Below the pieces are notes generated by a model. The model ran no database searches, was not told the DNA's origin, and worked only from the letters and a program-made list of their open reading frames with translations. The translations under genes and the position numbers were made by a program. From Geosiphon pyriformis (Eukaryota; Glomeromycota; Glomeromycetes; Archaeosporales; Geosiphonaceae), in NCBI GenBank assembly GCA_016748015.1, contig JAAOMT010000183.1, positions 284,708 to 348,707 on the forward strand: a DNA stretch of 64,000 nt, written 5' to 3'. Shown here in pieces: positions 35,777-48,400 of this stretch. The first letter of the stretch is position 1. Each line of letters begins with the position of its first letter.

Positions 35777-37679
35777 TTATAAATAACAATTTTTAGATAA
35801 AGAGTATCATATTGCATTTCACTATTCAAAAAAAAAAAAAAATTTCGTTCTAAACCTTTTATGATTTAAATTTTTACTTCAAGCAAGTTAAATAATTATT
35901 TTTGAGGGTTTCAAGATGTTTAAAAACCATTATTCAAAAAATAATGTTAAAAGTAAAAATAGTTTTAAAAATAGATTTTTTTATCAAGCTTCAAATCTCT
36001 TTTTCAATAAAAAAATTATGTTATTATCACTACCTTTTTAAATTGTGAGCTTTTGATTCCGAATACATTAACTTGATTTAAAATAATGCATAAAAGGTGA
36101 GACTATTCTCAAACTTTATAAGAATCTTAATTTCAGGGTCCCTTATGAAATCTTTTTTTGTAATCTTTTACAAGCATTAAAAAACCCTGTAAAAAAAAAA
36201 TTGTTGCAAATAAGAATGTTTGGGAAGATCACAAAATAAACATGGCAACACATGTAACTATAAGGATAAAATAATTAAAAATAAATAAATAAATGTAAAA
36301 CTCAATATCAAAAACATTATTAATCGATATTTCGAGCTTTATTCGGTATGACAAAAAATCATAAAATTTACATGTAATAAAGCTCCAAGTATTTCGAGTA
36401 AATATTATCATTTGATTTTTAAATAAAATGATCTCATTGGCTTCATGATTCATAGTTAATGGTTTATTATTATATAAAGATTTTTGTAATGATAAATTAA
36501 AATGTTGATTGATTTCACAAAACCTTGTAACTTTCAAATATTACCAAAACAAATAACAATAGGATGATGATTTTCAATTATGTTTGGATAAGATTAGAGA
36601 AGATTAGAGAAGATTAGAGAATAAGGTTTTTAGGAAATTTCCCGGTCATCGATGAGGAGGATAAATAAAAAATGGTTCATCTTTAAATGACGCCATAAAG
36701 GATATGATTATTACTTGCCGAAATTTATTCATTATTGAGCTCAAATACCTGAGATTTTTCGATTGGTAAAATACATATCCTAATCATAAGCATCAAATTA
36801 CGAAAGATAAAAAAAATTTTCTAAAAATTTTCAAATCACTTTCATGAATACACATTTTCCACTCCACTCCCACTCCGGCTCCACTCCACTCTCCCAATCT
36901 AAAAATTGTCATTTCTTTTTGGATCCAAGATGCATATCTGCATCATTCCTAATTCAATGATTTTCGTTACTCAGTGTACCTTTCAAAAAAAAAAAATCTT
37001 GTTCTGTATACCGAAATTGATCAATACCAAAACACCAATGAAATCATTCAAATGCATATCTCACTTTTTGTAATCCGTGATTTCCATGCACGCCATTCGG
37101 TATTAGAACAATAGATGAATATCACTACCTTTTTTTTTTGTAAAAAGCACTTGGGAAATTTCCATCGTTATAATGATTGTTATCAATATTGGGTTAAAAT
37201 TTATTGGTTTTTGTTGTTGTTGTTGTTGTTGTTGTTGTTGCTGTTGTTTTTGTTGTTGTTGTTGTTGCTGTTGTTTTTGTTGTTGTTGTTGTTGTTGTTG
37301 TGTTTCAAAAGAAATTTCATTGCGATGGAATTCAATTATGGAATGAAAATTGATTGAAATTGCATGATCAAAAACATGTTAGAATTGGGGAAATGATTAA
37401 TAAATTAAATTGGAAAAATTGTAATCAAAAACTTAACGGAAATTATTTATAATAATGAGTTGATTTGATTTCAATTGAAAGAAAAACCAAGACAACAAAA
37501 ACTTTACCTACAGTTTCCAATAAAGGCAAAAACAGAAAAAAAATTTCTAAATAAATTGAACTTCTTTCTTTATTCTTTGATTTAACTGGGTAATTCGTTT
37601 GATGCCATTGTCTTTCTACCTTTTTAAGCAGCATACTCCATTCCTAAAGATTTATTCTAATAATTCTCCCTAATCCCCT

Positions 37680-37731
37680 CCCCTCCTCCCCTACCCTAAC
37701 CTACCCTACCCTACCCTACCCTACCCTACCT
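37680..37731. repeat. CCCTA-type repeat, telomere-like
   Basis: About eight CCCTA pentamers with one CCCTAA hexamer. The reverse strand reads (TAGGG)n with one TTAGGG. It may be an interstitial telomere-like tract or simply a microsatellite; it is not at a sequence end. Confidence 0.6.
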
Positions 37732-37914
37732 CTAGTAATGATTTCAAAAGAGAAAAAAAATTTTTTTTTTCATATTATTATGCACACGCCAAAACCGAAA
37801 ATGTGTCAAGAACGTTTCGATTTCAAAGGTATAAAAAACTTTTGTGACAAAACCTGAATCTTTTGCTAGACACCACTAATGTCAAGTTAAAAAATTGGTA
37901 AAAAAAGGAAAATT

Positions 37915-37975
<61 letters not shown>

Positions 37976-38348
37976 GATAATTTTTGAAATTTTTGACCAA
38001 TTTCCCCTGCTTCCAATTACTTTTTTGAACGAATGTCACACATGCTTCAAAATAATCATGACCTGATCTGCACTCTTTTTTTTTTCTCTTGTTTCTTAAC
38101 CTTTTTTTTTTTCCTTCATTCAATACATTGAATCAGTGATCAATGATTAATAGCATCATTTTGAAACGCGTCAACATTAAGAATCAAATGATTAAAAACA
38201 TCAAACAAAAATAACAACAACAACAAAAAAATATATTTTTAATACATGACTCTACTCCATTGAAAACCCGTTCTGTTAATCAGGGTTTGACCCATCATTA
38301 TAATTATCATGCATAATTTAACGATAACCTGCTTTACAAAAAGAGCGG

Positions 38349-38482
38349 CAGCAGTAGTAGTAGTAGTAGTAATAGTAGTAGTAGTAGTAATAGTAGTAGT
38401 AGTAGTAGTAGCAGTAGTAGTAGTAGTAATAGTAATAGTAGCAGTGGTAGTAGTAGTAGTAGTAGTAGCAGCAGCAGCAGCT
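38349..38482. repeat. AGT/AGC trinucleotide microsatellite
   Basis: About 130 bp of AGT units with AAT and AGC interruptions. It lies about 0.5 kb upstream of the methyltransferase, whose N-terminus is itself Ser-rich and encoded largely by AGT and AGC codons. Confidence 0.85.
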
Positions 38483-38977
38483 GGTCCCATACTTATCGCA
38501 GGTAACAATAAAAAAATTATTGAAAAAAAAAAAGTAATTCAACCTATTTTTATGCAAAGTGATCACCTGCTGCTTAATTTTTAAGCCTGGATTGTTTATT
38601 CAATATGTATATATTTATATATTTATATAAATATAAAAGTTAAAAGTATTTAGGAACATCAACTTGGTAAAACGTGAAACTAGTCTGCGAAACGCATAAA
38701 AACCCATTCATGATTTTTTTTAATTTGCTCCTTTTTTTTTATTATTCTTTTTTCTTTTTCTTATCATCTTCTTCGCTTTCATTATTTTACATGAAAAAAT
38801 TTTATTCATTCAATTCTTCCCAATTTGATAATTTTCAAATAATATTCAATTTCTTTTTTAACTTTTACGAATTTAAAAATTTTTGCAAAAACGGACAAAC
38901 TAAAGGAACGCTCATCCAAAATTTTTCAAATAGAAAAAAAAAACGATATCAGTTCAAGACTTTACAATAAATTCACC

Positions 38978-39460
38978 ATGAGCACCTTTAGCTGGCGAAA
39001 TAAAAGTCTGATAAGACGAGACACGAGTAGTAGCAGTAACAGTAGTAATATAAGTATGGCAACAAGTAGCAGCTCAAATATTTTAAGTGATCGGTCAAGC
39101 AGTCCCATCACGTCAACAACTTCTTCCACGGAAACACAATTAATAGCTGAAAAATCTTTTCGAGCTCAAATGATAAGAAGCATTGACGAATTAGCATTAC
39201 ATTTATACCAAGAAGAAGAAGCTGCAAAATTGGAACAATCAAATAGACCACAATTGAGACATTTTATACATAAATTAGTTTGGAATGGTATCACTTCAAA
39301 AATAGTAGCTCTAATGTTAAAGGAGGGAAAAAATCGAGTTTTAGATGTTGGGTAGGTAACAAAGAAATGTGATTTTGGTGTGTGTATGTATGTATGTATG
39401 TATGTATGTATGTATGTATGTATGTATGTATGTATTTATGTATATATGTATGTATGTATG

Positions 39461-39500
<40 letters not shown>

Positions 39501-40619
39501 GTTAGATTTTTTTGTCTTGATTGTTAAGAAATTTTAAAATATTTTAAATTCATGAAAACTAAATTCTCAAATTTTGAATTTTCACTTCACAAGTTGTTCG
39601 CCTGGTGCATGGATATTGGATATGGCCGTAGAGTACCCAGATTCAGTTTTTGTTGGAATTGATATCGATCCAACTTTTCCAAACGAGGGAAAACCATCAA
39701 ACGCTGCCTTCATCGAATGTAACGTATTGGATGGGATACCGGTAATTAATCAGAAATTTGGTCTTTTGAATTCTTAATTTTCACCACCATCATCACCATC
39801 ACCACCTCTTGTCTCTTTTTGATTTATTCTAACTGTTTCCCTAAAAACTATTTAAAACAAAAAGTTTCCAGAAAATACCTTCGATTGCGTACACCAGTCT
39901 GGAATGTTATCAACGTATACAGGCTCTCAATGGGGAATAGTTTTACGAGAAATGGTTCGAGTGATAAAACCTGGTGGATATTTAGAAATAGCAGAATTAG
40001 ATTTTAACTATAAGAATGTTGGACCTATGACAAAGAAACTTATGGCTGCATGTAAGTCAAAGAGATTTACGAGAGATCCCATTTAGAGTTGTCATTTGAC
40101 TTTTTTCCCACTTTACAATCTTCGATCTCTGATTGATATCGATTTTTTTTTTTTTACAGGTTGGACGAATTTAGAGTCAAAAGGAGTAAAATGTTCTGTT
40201 TTACCATACTTGGATGGTTATCTAAAAGATATTAGTTCAATACCAGACCTCAAATGGGAGGATAAACCGGTACCCATAGGATCATGGGGTGGTAATCTTG
40301 GTGAATCGGTGCGTATTGAAATGAAACTCTGCGCTAGTTTTAGTTCAATTTAATATTTGCAACCAAAGAAATATTCACAATTCCTAATTCATTCTATCAG
40401 GTGTTAAAGAGTCACACATTTGTGTTTCGGAGTTTAGCCTCAACATTGGCCCCAAGGTTGGAAATTAGTTTAACCGATTACGAGAAATTATTGGATCGAC
40501 TACCCGCAGAATTTACAAAGTATCGGACATCATGTACCTATTTCCGTGCATATGCCAAGAAAATCCCATCTAATCAACCATCAACAGGAGGAAATAATAA
40601 TGGAGTTAAAAAAAGTTAA
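38978..40619 (+). CDS. SAM-dependent class I methyltransferase
   Basis: Five exons: 38978-39351, 39594-39741, 39865-40051, 40160-40308 and 40401-40619, total 1077 bases, 358 residues; all junctions are GT-AG and in phase. The N-terminus (residues 1-52) is Ser-rich and disordered. The fold starts near residue 95. Motif I is VLDVG|CSPGAWILDMA, split by intron 1 at the second Gly. VGIDID is the acidic cofactor-binding strand, FPENTFDCVHQSGML the motif II region, and VIKPGGYLEIAELDF motif III. This is the layout of fungal UMTA/LaeA-like and related methyltransferases; the substrate cannot be told from sequence. The start ATG has a good context (CACCATGAG). Intron 1 holds TGTA, TA and TG microsatellites (39377-39500). 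The gene appears intact. Confidence 0.88.
39377..39500. repeat. Compound microsatellite inside intron 1 of the methyltransferase
   Basis: Runs of TGTA, then TA, then TG (about 120 bp), fully within the predicted intron 39352-39593. Confidence 0.9.
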
Positions 40620-41809
40620 ATGTGAGAGAGTTTAAAAAAATATTTAAATTATTATTATTATTATTATGAAAAAACTCGAGACAACAACAACAACAACAAC
40701 GAAAAATGAACTTGATAGGTTCAATAGGGACAATTGCTTTTATGCACAAACGCGATATGAGAAACTTTTCAAATCTTTGAGACGTATTGATTACGCCTCA
40801 TCATGAAAAAACACAAACAATTGTAGCATAGGAATAAGAGTGAATGAAAACTAAAATAGAAACGTTTTTTTTTTTCAAAAATAGGATTTTTGACAAAAAC
40901 AATATACATGTAATTCCTAATCTGATTCGATTCACATATGAGAGATATTTAATAATTGAACTTTTTAAAAACGCCAGAGCTTGGTTAAATTAAAAATGAG
41001 CCATATATCGTATCATCGAATCGGCTGTTTAAAAATTGTTAAAAAAATTTTCAGAATAAAGTTCAAAGGATAATAAAAAACAACAATGTAGAACATTACG
41101 AAAAAATAAAATTTCTAAATCCAAGAAAAATTTGAATAAACTGTTACCCAATAATTATTTAAATTGCGTGATCATTTAAACCTTATGTTTAAAAATTAAG
41201 TTAAGAGAAAAATATGTAAAGGATCTTTTTAATGAAATTCTCAATTAAAATGAAACGTTGTACAAAGGTTTATTCCATATATAAATTTTCAAGATTTAAA
41301 AAAAAATTTGTTCATCCAATTAAAAATCTTTTTGTTTTCCACTTTTAATTAAAATTTAGGGGTACATTTTTTTATTTTTTTATTTTTTTTTTTATTTTTT
41401 TTATTTTTTTTTTGAAAGAAGAACATTTATCAATTATAATAATAATAATAATTTTAAAAGTTTTTTTCTTTAGGAAAATAATTTGAAAAATTCTATTGTT
41501 AAATGATGTTCAAGTGCGTGAATTTCATTTATTATCATATTTGTAAAAATTACAAAAATTAGGAGTGAAAAATAGTAAGAGAATATCGAGAGGATGTGGA
41601 TTGAGGTTAGGGGGGGTTTTTTTTTAAAAAAAAAAAATAAAAATAAAAATAAAAGTTAAATGTTTTCCTGCATTATTTTTTTTTTAATAAAAATTCTTTA
41701 AAAGATTTCACATTAGATAAATTTAATAGTTGTACGATTAAAGATTATGGTAAAATAAAAAATAAAATAAAAAAATATCGATTTACCAAAAATAAAGAAA
41801 AGTTGTTTC

Positions 41810-41846
<37 letters not shown>

Positions 41847-42117
41847 TCATTGCGTTATGTTTTTTTTTTTTCAAGTTTTTTTTTTTGTCGTCGTACCCCA
41901 AAAACAATGACAATAAAATCACAATCACAAACATATGTTTGGAGTTAAATGAATCAGTCTCCTAGATTTCTCTCTCATTTTTTTTTTCTTTTTTTTTTTT
42001 CTTACTTTTACAGAAAGTAGTGAATATTCTGTACATTTTTTTAAAGAAAAAACGAATATTCTACACATTGTTTTAAAAGAAAAAGAACGAATATTCCGTA
42101 CATTTTGAATGATTACC

Positions 42118-42154
<37 letters not shown>

Positions 42155-45112
42155 TTAAAATAATAAAATGACGAAATCTTTTGTTTTTTTTTCGGTCATA
42201 TAATTGTTTTCGTGAGCACAAGCCAACAAAATATTTGTAAGCAGAAATTCTAGATCTCAACAAAGTTTAAAATGTAAGCAGGTATATTCACAAAAACAAA
42301 TATATTACATGATGCATAAATTATTATTTTTTTCCCCTGAAAATTCAAAAAAGTTTAATCATCAATAAATCGTCCCCAGTTTCAAATTTTTATTTATTTA
42401 TTTATTTTATTTTATATGATTATTATTATTATTATTATTATTATATTTTTATCTAAATCTTGAATTCTTTAATATAATTCTTTTTAACTTTCAAACCCTG
42501 AATTCTTCAATATCATTCTTTTTAACATTCAAACCCTGAATTCTTCAATATAATTCTTTTTAACTTTCAAATCCCTCATTTATTTCTCTAACCAAAAGAT
42601 AAATCAAATCAATTTATGTAATCATGAAAAAATCATGTTTTTTGAACTAAGCCTTTTTAAATGAAGAGATGTTAAAGCAAAAAGTTTTGAAAACCAAAAT
42701 TCTCTTTTATTCATGTGAACTAAAAAAATAAATAAATAAATGCTTTAAATTTATCTCATTTATCAATCTCTATCTTAACATCATTATTTACAGACTTGGA
42801 ATTTTAGAATCAATTATTCTTTTCTTAAAATTTGGATGTTGCTAAAAAAATTTGATTGGATCCAAAAATTGTAAACAAAGATTATTTATCAAAATTAGGA
42901 TATTTTTTGATGAACGTTTTTCAGTAATTATGTTAATTATATTTATTTATGACTTTTTTTTTAAATTTCATAAAAGACTGTAGATAGATTGATTGTTTAA
43001 TGTATAATAAAAATTGAGCTAAATGTGAGTATAATACAAATGTAGTTCCTGAAAAAAAAAATCACACTGTATAAGAAAAGTGTTTTTGTACTTTGGTTTC
43101 TCTTGATTAAAAAAAAGCTTTTACAGTCGATGATTTGGCTTCAATTTTCATGCATGAAAAATGCTTGTTTATTAAGCTACAAGCAAATTTATTCTTTGAA
43201 TGTAATATTATTTGCTGAACAGGTTGTTTCCCTTGTATAAAAAAATTAGATTAACTCAGTCTTAAAGAGATTCCCTGAAAAAAATGCGAATTTGAATAAA
43301 ATAAATTACGATTTTTATTGAGAATTTTTTCAATTTTATATCAAAAATTGAAATACAGAAATCTCAATTCGTACACTGAATATAAAAAAAAAAAAAAAAA
43401 AAAGGAAAATTTTTCCAAAATTTCATTCCCAAGATTCTGTCAAGTGATAAATTCACTTGTAAATTTTTTTTAACTAAAAGAAAATCTTGAAGATTATCCT
43501 CTTTTGATTTAAAATAACAATTTCAAGTCTTAAAAAGCTAAGATGTAAATTAAGTGACCAGCATGATCTTTCTTTCATTTATTTAACGTAATTTTCATAA
43601 CAAATATAATATTCGACATGATATATTATATAAAAAATTTTATTTCATCAAAAAATAGGTTTGCAAAAAATTTTTTAGATTCATCAGAATTTTAAATTAT
43701 TACCTCAAATTTGATTTTTTAATATTTGAAAAAATTTCTTGAAAATTAATTTAAATAATTATAATTATATATAAATATCAAGTCAAATTTTTTCAATAAT
43801 TATAAATATTTAATATATATATTTTGTAATTGTAATAAGATTAATAAAGTACAAAAAAAATAAAAAATAAAAATAATTTTAAATATTAAAAAATAAGCTA
43901 TTATTGTTTAATAATTTTTTTTCACAATATAATGATTAATTATAAATTAAAAAGTAATTAAACCAAAATTAACTTTTAATAAAACAAAATAAATAAATTT
44001 TTTCTTTATAAAATTCGTCTTTTATCTCAATATTTTAAAATAGTTGAAAAGTTTTTCGATTTGTAAAAACTAGTCAATTTCATATAATAATGTATTTACT
44101 ATACATATTATTATTAATATTATTAACATAAAATCTTTTCATAATTAAAATTAACTAATATTTTCTAATTATTTCATAAAATAGTTTTAATTCATTCTCA
44201 TAAACTCTGCTACCAAATTTATATCATATTTTTTATTATTCTGAGAGTATTTTTAAAAAAGATTGAAATAATTAAATGACTCATATTTTAAGTTTATCTA
44301 AATCTGTATTCTACATAGACATAAAAAATTTTATTCTTATTAAATTTTGTAGTGTTGGTTGAAATAAAATCAAAATTATATTGAAAAGCAATTGTGTGTT
44401 CATTTAGAATTGATCGTTTTAAAATATATCAAAATATTCTGGGTTCTCAAATTCATATAAACTATATTTTAAAATTGAATAGCAAGAAACAATGAATATT
44501 TATTAAATGTAAACTTTGGAATTGTCAGCCTCTTTTGAGTTTCCAAAATTTTAAATAAAATTCTTTCCATCCAAACTTTGATTAAAGGATGATTATAACT
44601 ATTTCATCTAAAAGCCAGCAGAAAATAGTTTTTGGAATTGACTCAATAAAATTATGAATCCAAAGGTACTTGTTTTTTTGGACTTTAATGACAACGATTT
44701 CATTTATCTCATTACTTTACTAATTTCAAATATTGATGTTAATTCTCTTATGAATTAAATTAAATAAAATTTAATATTCCCAATTTATTCTATTATGAAT
44801 AATATGAAATACAATTATTTATAAAATATATACTACTTAAATATCAGGTGATAAATTAAATTATTGAAATATACGCATACAATTTAAAATTAATCCAATA
44901 GTTGTAAAAAAAAATGTGAGATATTTAAAATCTAGGTCTCTTAATTTAATACCTTTTTGTGAAATATTAATTTTCATTTGTCATACGTTTCGACCTTTTA
45001 TAAACTAATAAAGAGGCCACTTTTTTTTCTAATGATATAAATAAATAATTCACATCTCATATATATTTATTTCAACACTTCAACCTTGATTTTTTTTCTT
45101 CAATCATCAAAT
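40620..45112. other. AT desert with simple repeats
   Basis: No gene is supported over 4.5 kb. It contains AAT/TTA runs (41434-41450, 41813-41843, 42118-42152, 42418-42443), T-rich tracts (41367-41412), long A runs (43383-43403) and a 38-bp minisatellite (42463-42574). Frames at 41713-41934 and 41925-42263 on the minus strand translate these repeats. Confidence 0.65.
42463..42574. repeat. 38-bp minisatellite, three copies
   Basis: Three head-to-tail units starting AATTCTT and ending CAAACCCTG (42463-42500, 42501-42538, 42539-42574) with a few substitutions. Confidence 0.85.
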
Positions 45113-45688
45113 ATGGACACGAATGAATAACAATTTGAAGAAAATTCTCACAACGAAAAGTTATTAAGTATTGTTTGGGATGACGCTTCCTCTACAAGGA
45201 GATTGATTGGAGATATTAAAGTCAAGAAACGAATTTATTGTATTAACAAAGTTGAAGTGTAACTCATTAAAGCAAAAACAATTGATTTTTTAAAATAATC
45301 TCTTTATCGTTATTCCTTCATAGAAACATTTATACAAACCTGTAGCACAATCAATCTCTTCTTCTTAACCTTCTTCTCTGCACTTTTATCCTTCTTTACC
45401 AGCATAAATAAAAATTACTTAACGTTGCTCGGAAAAAATATCTCCTTATTGTGGAAGACTACCCTCTTCTTAATTTTGTTAAAATACAAGAAATTCAAAG
45501 CCTACATATTAATCAATTTTTTGAAAGATCTTGGGAAATTCTTTAAAATAATGGACTATTTATTAGCTATAGCCTTTTCCATAGTGACAATTATATTTTT
45601 TATTGGAGTTGCTATTTATTTTGCTCTATTGTTTTTATGGACATTATATTACATGATTTTCGGAGTATGTAAAATTGGTAACGCTTAA
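45113..45688 (+). pseudogene. Truncated paralogue of the 12.3 kb membrane-protein gene
   Basis: The sequence aligns with exons 1 and 2 of the 12297-14286 gene: ATG at 45113, the same exon 1 core (SSTRRLI-GDIKVKKRIY), the same GTATTA donor (45240) and TTCATAG acceptor (45323), and exon 2 with NISLLWKTTL, KKFKAYIL-NFLKDLGKF and a terminal membrane helix. Exon 1 has a stop at codon 6 (45128-45130), and the exon 1/2 join would create another stop (T|AA). Exon 2 alone is open to 45688. The GTATGT donor ending exon 2 is kept (45665), but no ectodomain exons follow; the CpG-poor gypsy island starts within a few tens of bases. The 41-codon block is single here. Confidence 0.8.
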
Positions 45689-45959
45689 AATAACTTATTT
45701 TCACAATTAAAACAGATTAATTTGGGGGTTAATATAATTGATTTTGTTAATTCAGAGTTAGATAAATTAATGATGATTCTTGAGATTCTTTGTCAGCCCT
45801 TCTTTTACCTTTTTTTTCCCATGTGAGAGGTGGTAGTAGCTCTGTCTAAAAATTATTAATCCAAAAAACTTGATAGGTTTCCAAGATTGGCTGGGAGATA
45901 GGTTCTTCAAATTTAATTAAGAGTTGTTTTGGGGCTGCTGTTCTAAAGTATTCACATGT

Positions 45960-46330
45960 GATGAATACTCTAGTGTGTTGTTCATTAAAGATAATCTGAA
46001 GTTCTTGAGTGTTTTAGTTAAGTGTGACATAGGCTTTAATTAACCAATTATTTCTTATAAGGGCTTAATATTAAGTGGCTTCTATAATGAGTACTTTAGT
46101 TGAGATGCTGATTTTGTAGATTTTAAAGAAAAAATTGTCAATCTCTCTTATCAGTGTTTTAGTATTTTCATTCATAATAATTATTCTAGTGGTGGTTATA
46201 CAATCTACTTAGTGACTTAGTTGATTTATGAGTTATTTTATAATTATGTTTTCTGCAGATCTGCTATTAAATATTAATTTAATGTTTAATTGTTCTACTC
46301 TAACATTAGTGTATATTGCCATAATTGACT
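45960..46330 (-). pseudogene. Gypsy protease segment, copy A
   Basis: Minus-strand translation has IKLIFNSRSAENIII (the usual D-S-G active site has become N-S-R), then TKTLIREIDNFF, IIEATQY followed by a stop, and NNWL. The same block is found at 52.5 kb and 59.6 kb. The Asp-to-Asn change fits G-to-A decay. Confidence 0.6.
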
Positions 46331-46399
46331 TATTCTAATTAATAGCAGCTTTACTAAAAAAATCAGCTGTATTCAAACTGTCAATATAAAAAAAATTAA

Positions 46400-48400
46400 T
46401 AGTTAGAATATCATTTTTAGTGATTATAACAGAAAAAATTGTTTTAGCAATCTGATTGGTATTTTTAGAAAAAAAATTGGTAATTGTGACTACATTTTTT
46501 TCTTCTAAAGATATAGCATTACCAAAATTCAGAGTTTTTATAAGACCAAGATATAAGATCTAATTTAAATATCTTGTTGGCACTATTCAGATTTGTATGT
46601 TGTTACAATTTACTAATTTAGATGGCCCATTGATAGTTTGTGTCGAATTTTCATTAGTGTTTTACTATTCTTAATTATAGTCAATAGCTTGGGATCTGGG
46701 ATTGTTGTAGAATAACATTTGGTACTAGAATAGCACTGGTATTATTGCTTGCAAATATTGATAATAAGCTGTAAGTTGTTAAGATAAATACTATAGTTGT
46801 GAATATTATAACAAAAAATATTAGAATTTCATAACTTGAAAATATCTCAGTTGTGATTAATATTGATTTTCTTAATATTAATTACAAAGATCTGACTTCC
46901 ATAATTATTGTTATTGTTGTTAATTCTATTGTTGTTAATAAATGCTAAAGTTATTCTTATATTATGACAGTTAATAAATTTCAGAATATTTTGCTAAAAA
47001 TTTCTTAATTTTTTGAGTTAATTTCTTACTTAATTAGATAAACTTAGCATTAATATCTAATGTTTTGTTTATGACTAAGTTGATAACTTAGGTATAATTG
47101 GCTTTTTGTTCTGTTGATTCAAAGTTATGAGCAAGTATTATGGTTTCTTGTAAGCTATCAAAATAATAGAGTCTAATAGATTAAAAAATACTATTCTTTA
47201 ATTTTTTGATAAATTAGGTGAAAATTTGTCTTAGTATATAATAATCTCTTTTAATTGCCTAAATTTGGCAAAAAATTTAATTAAATTACCAGAAATAAGT
47301 AGTTATTGCTTCATGATCTTTTTGTTTTATCATACTAAACTGATTTTATAGCCTAATAAGCATATTAAAATTGCAAAAGTATTGTAAAAAAGTGAGTTTA
47401 AAAACAGCAAAGTTGATTAGTTTCTTCTTAAAACTTTGGTATTATAAGTCTGTAGTTTCTGTTAAGAAAAATAGTAGAGCTTAGATTATTCTGGTTTTAT
47501 TCTAATTATTGGCTCTAATTGTTTTTTTAGCTTCTGCAATTTAGGTATATGTATTTTTTTCTTCACTGAAAAATTTTTGCAGTCTAATAATATCTTTGTA
47601 AACCATAATCTGAGTAATAGAGATTGGTTTAATTGTTGATAAAGAGAATATTAATAAAGATATGTCTAGTTGTTTTGTTGAGTTTATGGTTGGTTGTTTT
47701 TTTTTGTTAATATGGCCAATAAATTGTAAGATAGCTGTTCTGTTTAAGAATATAGTGGTTAATTTGTTTAGAGATAATGTTAATAATATTACTGCAAATT
47801 TTTTTGGTCTCTTTTTTTGAATGTTGTTAATGTCTGTTTGCTGTGAATTTATGTTTTTTGAAAGTAGTTAAATCTTTAATAACTAAATTTATTTTTAAAT
47901 TATCTTTTATAATTTGAATTGCTAAGCTTATAAGTGAAATAACTTATTCTATATTAGTTACTATATGTAGTTACTTTATAATAAAAGTCAACTCTTTCTC
48001 AGAAATCACTTGTCTGGAAGTTTACTTAAATATGTAATTATTTTGCAGTAAAAGTTAACTCTTTCTTAAAAACTGTTTATCTGAAAGCTTACTAAAAATG
48101 TGTAGTTACTTTATTGTAAAATTCAATTTTTCTACAAAAATCTTGTTTATAAACTACTCTAATAATTATAATAAAAAAAATAAAAAAAAATAAAAAAATT
48201 GTAAAAAAAATAGAATTTTATCAAGGAAATCGTTTTCTATTCAGGCCTGAAGTCACTAACAAATTATTAAAATTGGTAGCTAATCAATTTCAAAACATTA
48301 ATTGGGTTTTGGGTAATTTTAAATACAAATAATTAAAGAATTGGTTTTTCGAAATATGTTTTTATTTAAATAATAATAATAAAAGTATATTGAAAATAAG
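46400..48400 (-). repeat. Inverted-repeat arm, left
   Basis: It matches the reverse complement of about 58.6-59.35 kb in several blocks, for example AATTGGGTTTT near 48300 against 58700, GGTCTCTTTTTTTGAATG near 47810 against 59100, and AAAAAAATTGGTAATTGTG near 46470 against 59275. The left arm contains about 1.1 kb (46.6-47.75 kb) missing from the right arm. Confidence 0.7.

Larger units (their letters stand above)
33344..38977. other. Microsatellite-rich AT desert
   Basis: No gene is supported over 5.6 kb. It is crowded with simple repeats: AAC 33544-33572, CAC/CAT 34296-34372, AAAAT 34721-34766, poly-T 34983-35008, poly-A 35359-35381, AAT/GAT 35626-35775, a triple 10-mer AGATTAGAGA 36591-36620, TTG 37208-37302, CCCTA 37680-37731, AAT 37914-37973 and AGT/AGC 38349-38482. 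Open frames here (such as 35356-35829, 37115-37357 and 38239-38584) are translations of these repeats. Confidence 0.75.

Noticed and set aside
35356-35829. 157-codon minus-strand frame
   Set aside because: Translation of AAT/GAT and poly-A/T repeats only.
37115-37357. Leu-rich frame
   Set aside because: Translation of a TTG microsatellite.
38239-38584. Thr-, Val- and Tyr-rich frames on both strands
   Set aside because: All are translations of the AGT/AGC microsatellite.
41713-42263. Two minus-strand frames
   Set aside because: Low-complexity Ile/Leu/Lys runs from AAT and T-rich repeats.
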